NCBI GenBank assembly: GCA_947443645.1
Contig: CANEXF010000001.1
Span: 1 to 64,000 of the forward strand
Direction: 5' to 3'
Length of the DNA: 64,000 nucleotides
DNA from: Comamonadaceae bacterium
Lineage (GTDB): Bacteria; Pseudomonadota; Gammaproteobacteria; Burkholderiales; Burkholderiaceae_C
Every line of letters starts with the position of its first letter. The first letter of the stretch is position 1. The notes below the pieces were generated by a model. The model searched no databases and was not told where the DNA came from. It saw only the letters and a list, made by a program, of their open reading frames with translations. The translations under genes and the position numbers were made by a program. Positions 17,897 through 27,111 of this stretch are shown here, piece by piece.

Positions 17897-19540
17897 TTGC
17901 TCTCCTTGATTCGTTCTGACAGCGCCAAGCGCCGCAAACCCTTGGCCTTTTCATTGAAGGCTGGCGTTGTTGGCTTGGCTTTTGTGGCCGGCATACACGG
18001 CTCGCTGGCGCAAGCACCGCTGGCGGTGCCCAGAGGCGGTTCGGGTTCACTGCCAACCCTGGGTGACAACCTTGAGCTTGCTGCCGGTGCGGAACGCCGT
18101 ATTGGCGACCGCATTGCCGCCAGCATTTACCGCGATGCGGATTACATCGATGATCCTGTACTGGGCGACTACCTGCAAACCATCTGGCAACCTTTGCTGG
18201 CGGTTGCGCGCGCGCGTGGTGAGCTCAATGCCGAGCTGGAAGAGCGGTTTTCCTGGGATCTTTTTCTGATTCGTGATCGCAGCATCAATGCTTTTGCGCT
18301 GCCTGGCGGCTATTTTGGCGTGCACCTTGGTTTGATAGGTGCGGTCAGCAGCCGCGACGAACTGGCCGCAGTGCTGGGGCACGAGCTTAGCCATGTGACG
18401 CAGCGGCATATTTCACGTCTCATCACGCAACAGGCGCGTCAAGCGCCTTGGCTGATTGGCGCCATGATTCTGGGCGCGCTGGCAGCCAGTAAGAGCCCTA
18501 ATGCAGCTAATGCCGCGATTGTTGGGGGCCAGGCCGTTGCGGCGCAGAGCCAGCTCAACTTCTCACGCGACATGGAGCGCGAAGCCGACCGTGTGGGATT
18601 TGGCGTGATGACGGATGCCGGCTTTGAAAGTCGCGGTGTTGCCAGCATGTTTGAAAAATTGCAGCAAGCGGCCCGCCTCAACGACAGCGGTGCCTTTCCC
18701 TATCTGCGCTCGCACCCGCTGACCACAGAGCGCATCGCAGAAGCGCAGGCCAGGCTGCAACTGGCTTCACAGGCGCGCGCATCAGCTGCTACGCCGGATG
18801 AGCTTGACGCGGCGACCAAAGCCCGCATGTTGCACGCGATGATGGCTGCGCGTGCTCGCGTGCTGGCTGACCCGGGCGTGGACACACTGGGCGCAATGGT
18901 CGCCGAGGCGCAGCGTCAGCTCCTGCCCGCCCAGGCCATGGTCGCGCAAACCGCAGATGCTGACGCGCGCAGCGCTGGTGCCTTGTACGCTGGTGCGTTG
19001 GCGGCGGCAAAACGCAGGGACTTCGCGCTCGCCCGCAGTTTCACCGACAGGCTCAAGGCAGTTGCGGGTGGCAATTCCCAAGCCGCCCACGCAGCGGATC
19101 TGCTGGCGTTGGAAACCGATTTGCTGGCTGACCGCCTGCCGCTTGCTGCAGCGAAGATGGACATCGGCAAAACCACGCTGCGAGCCGATCTGTTGCTGCA
19201 AGCCAGAATTCTGCTGGCCGTCGGGCGTGCACAAGAAGTGGATGAGCGGCTACTCACCTGGGTGACGGCACACCCCAAAGACGCTGCGGCCTGGCAGCTT
19301 CTGGCGGTGGCTTATGGCAAGCAGAATCAGCGCGTGCAGGCGATTCGGGCTGATGCCGAAGCGCACGCTGCACAGCTCGATTTTTCGGGCGCTCTGGACA
19401 GACTCAGGGCCGCTCAGGCAATGATGCGAAGCAGTCCGGGCGGTGCAGATTTTGTCGAGGGATCCATCGTGGATGCGCGCTCCCGGCAGTTGGCCCTACT
19501 TGTCAAAGAGCAGGCGCTCCAGGACAAAATCGATCACTAG
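17897..19540 (+). CDS. Periplasmic M48 metalloprotease, BepA-like, with TPR region
   Basis: 547 aa. Signal sequence LAFSLKAGVVGLAFVAGIHGSLAQA, then an M48 peptidase domain with zinc motif GHELSHVTQRH and the downstream ligand in MEREADRVG. The C-terminal half (about 300-547) is Ala-rich and helical with TPR-like units (LLQARILLAVGRAQEVDERL; AAAWQLLAVAYGKQNQRVQA). This architecture fits BepA, which assists LptD/OMP assembly and degrades stalled substrates. The start is TTG 17897, chosen because AGGTGA lies at ideal spacing. Its 3' end overlaps the oppositely oriented holin-like gene by 45 bases. Confidence 0.92.
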   Translation: MLSLIRSDSAKRRKPLAFSLKAGVVGLAFVAGIHGSLAQAPLAVPRGGSGSLPTLGDNLELAAGAERRIGDRIAASIYRDADYIDDPVLGDYLQTIWQPLLAVARARGELNAELEERFSWDLFLIRDRSINAFALPGGYFGVHLGLIGAVSSRDELAAVLGHELSHVTQRHISRLITQQARQAPWLIGAMILGALAASKSPNAANAAIVGGQAVAAQSQLNFSRDMEREADRVGFGVMTDAGFESRGVASMFEKLQQAARLNDSGAFPYLRSHPLTTERIAEAQARLQLASQARASAATPDELDAATKARMLHAMMAARARVLADPGVDTLGAMVAEAQRQLLPAQAMVAQTADADARSAGALYAGALAAAKRRDFALARSFTDRLKAVAGGNSQAAHAADLLALETDLLADRLPLAAAKMDIGKTTLRADLLLQARILLAVGRAQEVDERLLTWVTAHPKDAAAWQLLAVAYGKQNQRVQAIRADAEAHAAQLDFSGALDRLRAAQAMMRSSPGGADFVEGSIVDARSRQLALLVKEQALQDKIDH

Positions 19541-19849
19541 TTGCAGCACCGAGTAGATCAGCGAGCCGATCAGGGCAGCAGCAAAACCGCTGACGTTCAA
19601 GCCACTGACCAGGCTGGCCGCCACCCAGAACATCAAGGCATTGATGACAAACAAGAACAGGCCCACCGTGACCAGCGTGACTGGCAGTGTCAGCAGGACC
19701 AGAATCGGTCTGACTACCGTGTTGAGCGCGCCCAGTACGGCCGCTGCTATCAGCGCACTGGTGAAACTGGTCACCGTCACGCCAGAGTAAAGATAGGCCA
19801 CCGCCAGCAAGGCGGCCGCACTGCAAAGCCATTTGATGATGAGTCTCAT
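19496..19849 (-). CDS. Phage-holin-4-superfamily (YvlD-like) small membrane protein
   Basis: 117 aa with four hydrophobic helices: MRLIIKWLCSAAALLAVAYL, a helix around SALIAAAVLGALNTVVRPIL, TLVTVGLFLFVINALMFWVA and AAALIGSLIYSVLQLVIDFV. The NTVVRPIL segment is characteristic of the PF04020 family. Despite the family name this is a chromosomal membrane protein of unknown role; no phage genes are nearby. The ORF stays open upstream to 19981 through a family B repeat, but ATG 19849 starts the first helix. It converges with and overlaps the M48 peptidase 3' end by 45 bases. Confidence 0.85.
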   Translation of the reverse strand: MRLIIKWLCSAAALLAVAYLYSGVTVTSFTSALIAAAVLGALNTVVRPILVLLTLPVTLVTVGLFLFVINALMFWVAASLVSGLNVSGFAAALIGSLIYSVLQLVIDFVLERLLFDK

Positions 19850-19906
19850 GGTCAGCAGAATAGCACCGTCAAGGCTACAAAGCGACAGGCGGCCCTTAGG
19901 CCTAAC

Positions 19907-20122
19907 AGCCCCCTCGGGGTGACTGAACCACACAAAGTGGGCGAGCGTGGGGGCCAACAGTTTCCCGCCGGGCCGCCCCAAGGGAAATTAGCCCCCTCGG
20001 GGGGCAGAGAGCCACACGAAGTGGGCGAGTGTGGGGGCGTACGTCCCGCCGACAGGCCGCCCTTAGGCGGGGCAGCCCCCTCGGGGGGCAGAGAGCCACA
20101 CGCAGTGGGCGAACGTGGGGGC
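19907..20122 (+). repeat. GC-rich repeat, family B, three-copy array
   Basis: Three direct copies at about 19907-19954, 19990-20039 and 20074-20122. Each has CCCCCTCGGGG near the left end, then GAGCCACACGAAGTGGGCGA and a GTGGGGGC right end; the spacers carry a GGCCGCCC motif (AGGCGGCCCTTAGG; GGCCGCCCTTAGGCGG). The array lies between two minus-strand genes and abuts the 3' end of the 20128-20577 gene. Units are unequal and there are no unique spacers, so it is not a CRISPR. Palindromic parts could act as REP-like or BIME-like elements. Confidence 0.9.
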
Positions 20123-20127
20123 GATAT

Positions 20128-20577
20128 TCAATCAGTCGCCACCAACAGCCCCGCACCAGCCAATGCTGCGGCATAAGCCAGAACGCTCTGGCTGTCCTTG
20201 GCTTGTGTCGCCGTCACAGGCTGCAGGTCCTGTCCAAACTTCGGTCGGCGTGCATCCAGCACACGCGCCGTGCCGTATTCCTTGATGAGTGACTCGGTTT
20301 GGGTGTGCAGGGTGGGCTGGGCGATCCGACTGACCATAGCGTCACCACGACGCAGCAGGACGGGCAGCAATTGGGCAAAGACTTTTTCCGCCCACTTGCG
20401 TCGCCAGCTGTCGCGTGCGCTCTTGGTGACCCATTTGCTGACACGGTGGGTGACGCGCGGGGCGCAGCCCACCACGATCCAGCGTGTTGCCAGGTTTTGC
20501 TTGCCCGTCGCCAGCATGGGCTGCAGGATTTGTAGCGCATAGGCGGCGTCGTCTACGTAAACAATGATGTTTTCCAT
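20128..20577 (-). CDS. Conserved hypothetical protein downstream of terC
   Basis: 149 aa, not recognised. The N-terminus MENIIVYVDDAAYALQILQPML looks like the first strand and helix of a universal-stress-protein-like fold. The middle is rich in Arg/Lys/Trp (DSWRRKWAEKVFAQLLPVLLRRG), and a C-terminal hydrophobic helix SVLAYAAALAGAGLLVATD suggests membrane association. It starts 51 bases after the riboswitch-controlled terC stop in the same direction, so it is probably in that transcript; an AAGGAG precedes the ATG. Its 3' end touches the family B array. Confidence 0.7.
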   Translation of the reverse strand: MENIIVYVDDAAYALQILQPMLATGKQNLATRWIVVGCAPRVTHRVSKWVTKSARDSWRRKWAEKVFAQLLPVLLRRGDAMVSRIAQPTLHTQTESLIKEYGTARVLDARRPKFGQDLQPVTATQAKDSQSVLAYAAALAGAGLLVATD

Positions 20578-20628
20578 AAGATGCTCCTTGTGGTTTGCAT
20601 GACAGGGGGATTCGGACCGGTTTGAAAA

Positions 20629-21354
20629 TCAATGTGTGGCGAGCGTGTCGTCGCCGGCCTTGCTGCGACGCGTCGCCCACCAGCCCCCGCCCAGTACACC
20701 AGCAATCGCCAGGGCGTAGGTCAACCATTGCGCGATGGTGTGCAGGCTTGCAGCCGAAGGCAATGCGTTCGGGCCGCCATAAATGCCATCGAGCCACTGC
20801 TCGCTGACGATCATTTTTGCGGCCGTGAAAGCCAGCACCGCCGCCCCCAGGTTGATGATGATGGGGAAGCGCTCAACCAGCTTGAGCACCATGGTGCTGC
20901 CGAACACCACAATGGGCACGCTGATCAGCAGGCCGATGATGACAAGATCAAATGAGCCATGGGCGGCGCCGGCTACGCCCAGTACGTTGTCAATACCCAT
21001 CAGGGCGTCGGCAACGACGATGGTTTTCATGGCGCCCCAGAAGGTGCTGACCACCGGGCCGTCGTGCTCTTCATTGTTTTGGTCGGCCAGCAATTTGTAG
21101 GCAATCCACAGCAGACCCAGCCCGCCGACAAGCATCAGGCCTGGGATCTTGAGCAGCCAGACGACACCCACTGTCATCACCGAGCGCACCACGATGGCGC
21201 CAATGGTGCCCCAGGCGATCGCCTTGCGCTGAAGGTGGGGCGGCAGACTGCGCGCAGCCAGCGCAATCACGATGGCGTTGTCGCCAGCGAGCACCAGGTC
21301 AATCAGGATGATCGCCAGCAGAGCCGACCACCAGGGGGTAGAAAATAATTCCAT
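20629..21354 (-). CDS. TerC-family protein (copy 2) under a Mn2+ riboswitch
   Basis: 241-aa YjbE/TerC-family membrane protein. Conserved acidic/amide pairs sit in IILIDLVLAGDNAIVIALAA and VVADALMGIDNVLGVAGAA; VERFPIIINLGAAVLAFTAA matches the same helix in copy 1. About seven helices, with an acidic DQNNEEHDG loop. ATG 21354 was chosen for its GGAG Shine-Dalgarno; the longer frame (to 21645) reads through the riboswitch. Control by a yybP-ykoY aptamer makes manganese export the best-supported function. The two TerC copies differ clearly in sequence and regulation. Confidence 0.93.
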   Translation of the reverse strand: MELFSTPWWSALLAIILIDLVLAGDNAIVIALAARSLPPHLQRKAIAWGTIGAIVVRSVMTVGVVWLLKIPGLMLVGGLGLLWIAYKLLADQNNEEHDGPVVSTFWGAMKTIVVADALMGIDNVLGVAGAAHGSFDLVIIGLLISVPIVVFGSTMVLKLVERFPIIINLGAAVLAFTAAKMIVSEQWLDGIYGGPNALPSAASLHTIAQWLTYALAIAGVLGGGWWATRRSKAGDDTLATH

Positions 21355-21492
21355 ACAAGCACTCCAGTTCAAGTTTCGATGTCGGAGTCCGAAGGGGACG
21401 GATTTCCGGGTGCATTGAAACTGAGCAGGTCTGACGAGTGGTCGTAGTTGGGTTGCCGCGAACGCCTCGATCAAACCTTGACAGGTTTCAAT

Positions 21493-21635
21493 CGAAGGTC
21501 TGGCTCGACATGCAGTTTGCTGCACGCCCAACAAGCCGGAAGTGTGAACTTCGTATTGACGACTTGTTGAATAGCTTGTGCGGAGGTATTTGGTGGAGAA
21601 ATACGCCAACACAATCAGGGAGTTACTCCCCTTCG
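21493..21635 (-). promoter_or_regulatory. yybP-ykoY manganese riboswitch upstream of terC
   Basis: Read on the minus strand. P1 5' arm CGAAGG (21635-21630) runs into the L1 signature GGGGAGTA (21631-21624). The L3 element GTCGTCAATACG (21563-21552) is flanked by P3 arms AACAAG (21568-21563) and CTTGTT (21535-21530). A GTGCAG-CAAA-CTGCAT hairpin follows, then GCCAGACCTTCG, whose CCTTCG (21498-21493) closes P1 perfectly. Order and conserved loops match the Mn2+-sensing yybP-ykoY class. Downstream, CGAT..AAACC/GGTTT.ATCG can form a stem sharing bases with the P1 3' arm, a possible switch. The terC start is about 140 bases downstream. Confidence 0.92.
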
Positions 21636-21643
21636 GTAGCTGC

Positions 21644-21672
21644 ATTTAACAATAAAACTGCGCTTTGTGCAA
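21644..21672 (-). promoter_or_regulatory. Candidate promoter for the riboswitch-terC transcript
   Basis: On the minus strand TTGCAC (21672-21667), a 17-base spacer and TTAAAT (21649-21644). Weak matches to -35/-10, but the predicted start falls just before the aptamer P1 arm, exactly where a riboswitch transcript should begin. Confidence 0.45.
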
Positions 21673-21776
21673 ATTGATGGGGCTTTGACTGCGGCAGGCC
21701 GATGGTTTTTGTAGGCTGCCCCATAATCCACCTCCCGCGACAGCATTCAACCATCCCCAGCGTCAACACCCTTCAA

Positions 21777-22187
21777 ATGGCCGGCATACACATCACTGAC
21801 ATAGAAGCTGCCATCAATTATTGGCGCGAAAAAAGTCCGTCGCCCGACGGCGTGACGCTGGCGCCCGAGTTGCGCGCCCTGGCTGAGGTGTATGCGCTCA
21901 TGGTTTTTTACCATGAGGACCAGGCCGACGAAAAAAGCTTTCCACCCAAGGCCATGGCGGCCTGGCAAGCCTGGTACGACACCACCGCAGACACGCCCTG
22001 CATTGCGATCTGTTCGACCAGCCAGGGTGACGAGATGTGCAAGGGCTGCGGCCGCACCTTTGACGAAGTGCAGCATTGGCCATCTATGACGCCTGCCGAC
22101 AAGCGCGGCACCTGGCGGCGCATCACGTTGGAGGCGTCGTCCTGGCGCTTTGGTCGCTACGCCGACCGGGCGCTTGAAAAACGCTGA
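21777..22187 (+). CDS. DUF3717-DUF1289 two-domain protein
   Basis: 136 aa. The N-terminal part (1-45, IHITDIEAAINYWREKSPSP and LAPELRALAEVYALMVF) is a DUF3717 domain, usually a short stand-alone protein in Burkholderiales. Residues about 72-130 are a DUF1289 domain with four Cys (TPCIAICSTSQGDEMCKGCG) and the following HWPSMTPADKRGTWRRI, a probable Fe-S or Zn site. The frame is open to 21702, but ATG 21777 begins the DUF3717 domain. It is divergent from the riboswitch-terC gene and convergent with purB. Function unknown. Confidence 0.85.
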   Translation: MAGIHITDIEAAINYWREKSPSPDGVTLAPELRALAEVYALMVFYHEDQADEKSFPPKAMAAWQAWYDTTADTPCIAICSTSQGDEMCKGCGRTFDEVQHWPSMTPADKRGTWRRITLEASSWRFGRYADRALEKR

Positions 22188-22228
22188 AGGGCTGCGACCT
22201 GTACCTGACGCGCCGGCTTCATGCCAGG

Positions 22229-23632
<1,404 letters not shown>

Positions 23633-23725
23633 TCAATTGTAGGCGGCTGGTTTTGCCGGTTTCCGGCCTCGCCGCCTGACTCGATAGAATGCTCACTCCC
23701 AGCCCAATTTGCAGCAAAGACATTT

Positions 23726-24340
23726 ATGAAACTTATCGGATCCAACACCAGCCCCTATGTGCGAAAAGTGCGCATCGTGATGGCCGAAAAAAAACTGGAC
23801 TATCAGTTCGTGCAGGAAGATGTCTGGGCCGCTGCCACCATCATGGCCGAGTACAACCCGCTTGGCAAAGTGCCCTGCCTGGTGATGGAAGGCGGCGAAG
23901 CGGTTTTTGATTCGCGCGTGATTGTTGAATATCTGGACACGCTGTCACCGGTCGGTAAATTGATCCCGGCCCAGGGCCGCGAACGCGCCGAGGTCAAAAC
24001 CTGGGAAGCGCTGGCCGACGGCCTGCTCGATGCTGCGGTTCTGGCGCGCATGGAAGCCACCTGGAGCGGTCGCACCGACGCGCAGCGCAGCCCGGCCTGG
24101 ATCGATCGCCAGCTCGGGAAAATCCACGCCACGGTCAAAGCCATGAGTACAGGCCTGGCTGACAAGTCTTTTTGCAGCGGCATCCACTTCAGCTTGTCTG
24201 ATGTCGCTGTGGGTTGCGCTCTGGGTTACCTGGACCTGCGCTTTAGCGAGATCGCCTGGCGCGAAAGCTACCCCAACCTGGCCAAGCTGCAGGAAAAGCT
24301 GATGCAGCGCGCCAGCTTTGCGGACACTTACGTCGCCTGA
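23726..24340 (+). CDS. Glutathione S-transferase family protein
   Basis: 204 aa. The thioredoxin-like N-terminal domain starts MKLIGSNTSPYVRKVRIVMAEK (Ser/Tyr region that contacts glutathione), with GKVPCLVMEGGEAVFDSRVIVEYLD giving the cis-Pro and the Asp-Ser motif. The helical C-terminal domain ends with SLSDVAVGCALGYLDLRF. It resembles the YfcF/YibF-like GSTs of betaproteobacteria; substrate unknown. ATG 23726 starts the fold; the frame extends upstream antisense to purB without meaning. Confidence 0.9.
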   Translation: MKLIGSNTSPYVRKVRIVMAEKKLDYQFVQEDVWAAATIMAEYNPLGKVPCLVMEGGEAVFDSRVIVEYLDTLSPVGKLIPAQGRERAEVKTWEALADGLLDAAVLARMEATWSGRTDAQRSPAWIDRQLGKIHATVKAMSTGLADKSFCSGIHFSLSDVAVGCALGYLDLRFSEIAWRESYPNLAKLQEKLMQRASFADTYVA

Positions 24341-24368
24341 TTTTTGAGCCAGCGGCCAGCCCTGAGTC

Positions 24369-25139
24369 TTAAAGACCGGTGAGCTTCCGGATCACGGGGA
24401 AGTAGAGCGAAGCGGGCAGCAGGCTGAGCGCCTTCATCCACAGCGTGAAGCGCTTGGGGAAGTGGATCTCAAAACGGCCTTTGGCCCAGCCGCGCAGGAT
24501 TTCCTGGGCAGCGTTCTCGGGCGAGATCAGGCCTGGCATGGTGAATTTGTTTTGCGCCGTCAGCGGTGTGTCGACAAATCCGGGGCAGATCATGCTGACG
24601 CCGATCTGGCGGTCCTGCAAATCCACATACAGTGTTTCGGCCAGATTGATCAGTGCCGCCTTGGTCGGCCCGTAGCCCAGGCTTTTCGGCAGGCCCCGGT
24701 AACCGGCCACGCTGCTGATCAGGCCGATGTGACCGGCTTTGCGGCCGACAAAATGCGGCAGCACGGCGTCCAGCACATAAAGCGCGCCCACGTAGTTGAC
24801 CTGCTGGTGCCTGAGCATCTCCTGCACATCAAATCCAGTCGCGCGCATTTCCTTGTAGTAGCCGGCGCAGTACAGCACCAGGTCCAGCGGGCCGGTTTCA
24901 AAAATGGTTTGCGCGGCGGCCTTGACCGATGCTGCGTCACCGGCGTCCAGCGGCAGTGCGACGGCACCGGCATGCTCGGCCGCAAAGGCGTCCAGCGCCG
25001 GCTGGCTGCGGGCTGACACAAAGACCTTGGCGCCCTGGCTGTGCAGCGCATGTGCGGTGGCGCGGCCTATGCCGCTGGAGGCGCCGACCAGCCACACGGT
25101 TTTGCCGCGCCAGTCGGTCAGGGGAGGGTTGAGTGCCAT
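24369..25139 (-). CDS. Short-chain dehydrogenase/reductase at the end of the lipid operon
   Basis: 256-aa classical SDR. NAD(P)-binding GASSGIGRATAHAL, LPLDAGDAAS, YCAGYY (in place of NNAG), LISSVAGYRGLPKSLGYGPTKAAL with catalytic Ser, Tyr and Lys, and CPGFVDTPLTAQN. The C-terminal tail (FEIHFPKRFTLWMKALSLLPASLYF) looks amphipathic or membrane-associating, as in SDRs acting on lipids. It is co-directional with the FAD-DUF1365-cfa operon, 89 bases after the DUF3833 gene; that gap holds a family A repeat. Confidence 0.9.
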   Translation of the reverse strand: MALNPPLTDWRGKTVWLVGASSGIGRATAHALHSQGAKVFVSARSQPALDAFAAEHAGAVALPLDAGDAASVKAAAQTIFETGPLDLVLYCAGYYKEMRATGFDVQEMLRHQQVNYVGALYVLDAVLPHFVGRKAGHIGLISSVAGYRGLPKSLGYGPTKAALINLAETLYVDLQDRQIGVSMICPGFVDTPLTAQNKFTMPGLISPENAAQEILRGWAKGRFEIHFPKRFTLWMKALSLLPASLYFPVIRKLTGL

Positions 25140-25156
25140 GATGGATGCCTGCCTGT

Positions 25157-25200
25157 TATGAAATTAATAGCTGCTCGCGCCCGTCAGCCGGGCGATACAG
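25157..25200 (-). repeat. Family A repeat between SDR and DUF3833 genes
   Basis: Inverse orientation relative to copy 1: ATTAATAGCTGCTCGCGCCCGTCAGCCGGGCG, i.e. the AATAGCTGCT core end followed by the GC-rich flank with a small CGCCCG/CGGGCG inverted pair. Confidence 0.65.
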
Positions 25201-25228
25201 CCGTGTTTGATGCAAATTTAAAGGCGGC

Positions 25229-25801
25229 TCAGCGTTTGACAAAAGACAGCGTGACCTCGCCCAGCCTGAAGCCAAACTTGCGCATCACGGCCTTGTTGAG
25301 CATGACCTGGTCGCTCATCAGATACATCCAGTCGTCGAACTGCACCTCTATGGTCTTGCCGTCCACGGGCAGGTTCAGCGTGTAGCCCCAGCGAAAGGCA
25401 TTGCCTTTTTCTTCACCGCGGGCCTCGCCCACCACATCGGCGGCGGTGCCGGTGTAGTGGCCGTCTGCGCCGCGCTGGAGTGTCCAGACGCGACGGCCGG
25501 TGCTGCCGTCGGCATAGCTGAAGTCTTCTTCAAGAGTGCCGACCTCTTGCCCGGGCATGCCTTGCCAGCTGCACTTCATGGCGACAGTAAAACGTTTGAC
25601 GACTTTGCCTGAGCGGTCTGTGAACACGCCATAGGCATCGAGCTTGCCGTTGAAATACTGGCGCAGGTCCAGCACCGGTTTTTCGCCCGCGTAGTCGGCA
25701 ATTTGCGGCCCGGCACAGCCGGCCAGCAGGCTGGTGCTCAATGCGATGGCCAGTGCGAGCAGACGTGAAAACGCTTGAAAGCCAGTGGTTCGTTGGTTCA
25801 T
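25229..25801 (-). CDS. DUF3833-family lipoprotein
   Basis: 190 aa. Signal peptide with lipobox LLAGC (LALAIALSTSLLAGCAG), so probably lipid-anchored. The rest matches the DUF3833 family (LDLRQYFNGKLDAYGVFTDRSG; FRWGYTLNLPVDGKTIEVQF), a lipocalin-like beta-rich protein common next to cfa/DUF1365 genes. The start codon overlaps the MFS stop by 4 bases (25798-25801). Likely an outer-membrane or periplasmic component handling the modified lipid (inference). Confidence 0.88.
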   Translation of the reverse strand: MNQRTTGFQAFSRLLALAIALSTSLLAGCAGPQIADYAGEKPVLDLRQYFNGKLDAYGVFTDRSGKVVKRFTVAMKCSWQGMPGQEVGTLEEDFSYADGSTGRRVWTLQRGADGHYTGTAADVVGEARGEEKGNAFRWGYTLNLPVDGKTIEVQFDDWMYLMSDQVMLNKAVMRKFGFRLGEVTLSFVKR

Positions 25802-27111
25802 GGTGTGGTGCTTTCGGGGGCTTGGATGATGAAGACGTAGAGGCCGGTGGCTGCGGCCAGCTTGAGCGCACAGGGCAGCACGCAATAGGCCAGCATCAGC
25901 GCGGTCAGCCCTTGCGGGTTGTGCGCGCCTGGCGCATAGCCAAACAGGCTGAGCAGCGGCAAGGCCAGGCCGGCGGCGAGCGCCAGGTTGAGCTTGGTGG
26001 CAAAGTTCCACCAGCCAAAGTAAGCGCCTTCAGCGCGACCGGATTCGCCATTGGCCTGAATCACGCCCGCCAGCAGCGCGCCAGGCAAGGCCAGGTCGGT
26101 GCCCAGCGCGACGCCCGAGAGTGCGCATATCGCCATGAAGGCAATCGTTTGTCCGCTGCTGATCTGGCTTGCCCAGCCAAACACGACAATCGCCAGCAGC
26201 ATGCCGCCGAGCCAGGCACGGGCCAGCCCCCAGCGCTTGACCAGTGCCAGCCAGAGCGGGATGGACAAGGCCGCCGACAAAAAATAGCTGGCTAAAAAAA
26301 GCGGCTCCAGCGCTGCCGGGGCTTGCAGCCGGTCCTGGATGAAAAACAGCACCAGCGTGGCCGGCACGGCGCTGGCAATGCCGTTGAGCATGAACACCGC
26401 AAGCAGGCGCTGGAAATTATGCTGCTTCAAGGGCCGCCAGACGTCGCTGCGCGGCGTGCTGCCGGCCGGTGTGAGCAGCGCTGCACCGGGCCTTGCCGCG
26501 CGCGTCCAGGCCAGCCAGCCGACCCCAAGCGCTATAAAAAAAATAGCTGTTGTCGCCCGCAGGCCAAGCGCTACAGGCGCAATTGACGCCAATACAACGC
26601 CTATCAGGCCTAGCCCTTCACGCCAAGCCACAATCCGGCTGCGCTCGGCTTCGTTGCCGCCCAGCATCGCGCCCCAGGACTGGTGTGACACACTTAGCAT
26701 GCTGTAGGCCGCGTAAGTGAGCACCAACACCAAACTTACCCAGAGCAGCAGCGCGTCAGTCTGGCCGACGATGCTGGCCGGCGGAAAAAACAGCAGTGCA
26801 AAGCCTAGCGCCAGCGCCAGCGCGGCCGCCGCGCCCAGCTTCAAGACGGCAGCTGCCGAATGTGCAAACAGTCGGTCGCTGAGCCGGCCTATCAAGGGGT
26901 CGATCAGCGCATCAAAAAGTCGTGCACCCAGCAAAATCGCCCCCAGCGTGGCCAGCGGCACGCCAAATGCGCGCGCGTAGTGGTTGGGCAAAATCACATA
27001 CAGTGGCAGCGCGACAAAGGCCAGCGGCAGGCCCAGCAGGCCATAGGCGACGCCATTGCGCCAGCCAAAGGCGCCTGCAGCGTCGACACGGCCTTGCGCT
27101 GGCAGGCTCAC
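25798..27111 (-). CDS. MFS transporter (GPH/MelB-like) in lipid-modification operon
   Basis: 437 aa, about 12 helices. N-terminal GLPLAFVALPLYVILPNHYA, LGAILLGARLFDALIDPLIG with the MelB-type Asp, and GRLSDRL match the MFS_2 sugar/cation symporter group. Substrate unknown; the operon context suggests a lipid or lipid precursor. Residues about 178-195 (ALGLRATTAIFFIALG) are encoded by a family A repeat at 26527-26580 that has become a transmembrane helix. It is coupled on both sides by 4-base overlaps (27108-27111 and 25798-25801). Confidence 0.87.
   Translation of the reverse strand: MSLPAQGRVDAAGAFGWRNGVAYGLLGLPLAFVALPLYVILPNHYARAFGVPLATLGAILLGARLFDALIDPLIGRLSDRLFAHSAAAVLKLGAAAALALALGFALLFFPPASIVGQTDALLLWVSLVLVLTYAAYSMLSVSHQSWGAMLGGNEAERSRIVAWREGLGLIGVVLASIAPVALGLRATTAIFFIALGVGWLAWTRAARPGAALLTPAGSTPRSDVWRPLKQHNFQRLLAVFMLNGIASAVPATLVLFFIQDRLQAPAALEPLFLASYFLSAALSIPLWLALVKRWGLARAWLGGMLLAIVVFGWASQISSGQTIAFMAICALSGVALGTDLALPGALLAGVIQANGESGRAEGAYFGWWNFATKLNLALAAGLALPLLSLFGYAPGAHNPQGLTALMLAYCVLPCALKLAAATGLYVFIIQAPESTTP
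26527..26580 (-). repeat. Family A repeat inside the MFS gene
   Basis: AGCGCTATAAAAAAAATAGCTGTTGTCGCCCGCAGGCCAAGCGCTACAGGCGC: core CTAT..ATAGCTG followed by the flank with AAGCGCT. In frame on the minus strand. Confidence 0.7.

Noticed and set aside
19496..19849. Prophage remnant (holin name)
   Set aside because: The family is widespread in chromosomes and no other phage gene is nearby.
19907..20122. Possible CRISPR array
   Set aside because: Only three units, unequal, with similar rather than unique spacers; the unit occurs elsewhere in and between genes, so it is a dispersed repeat.
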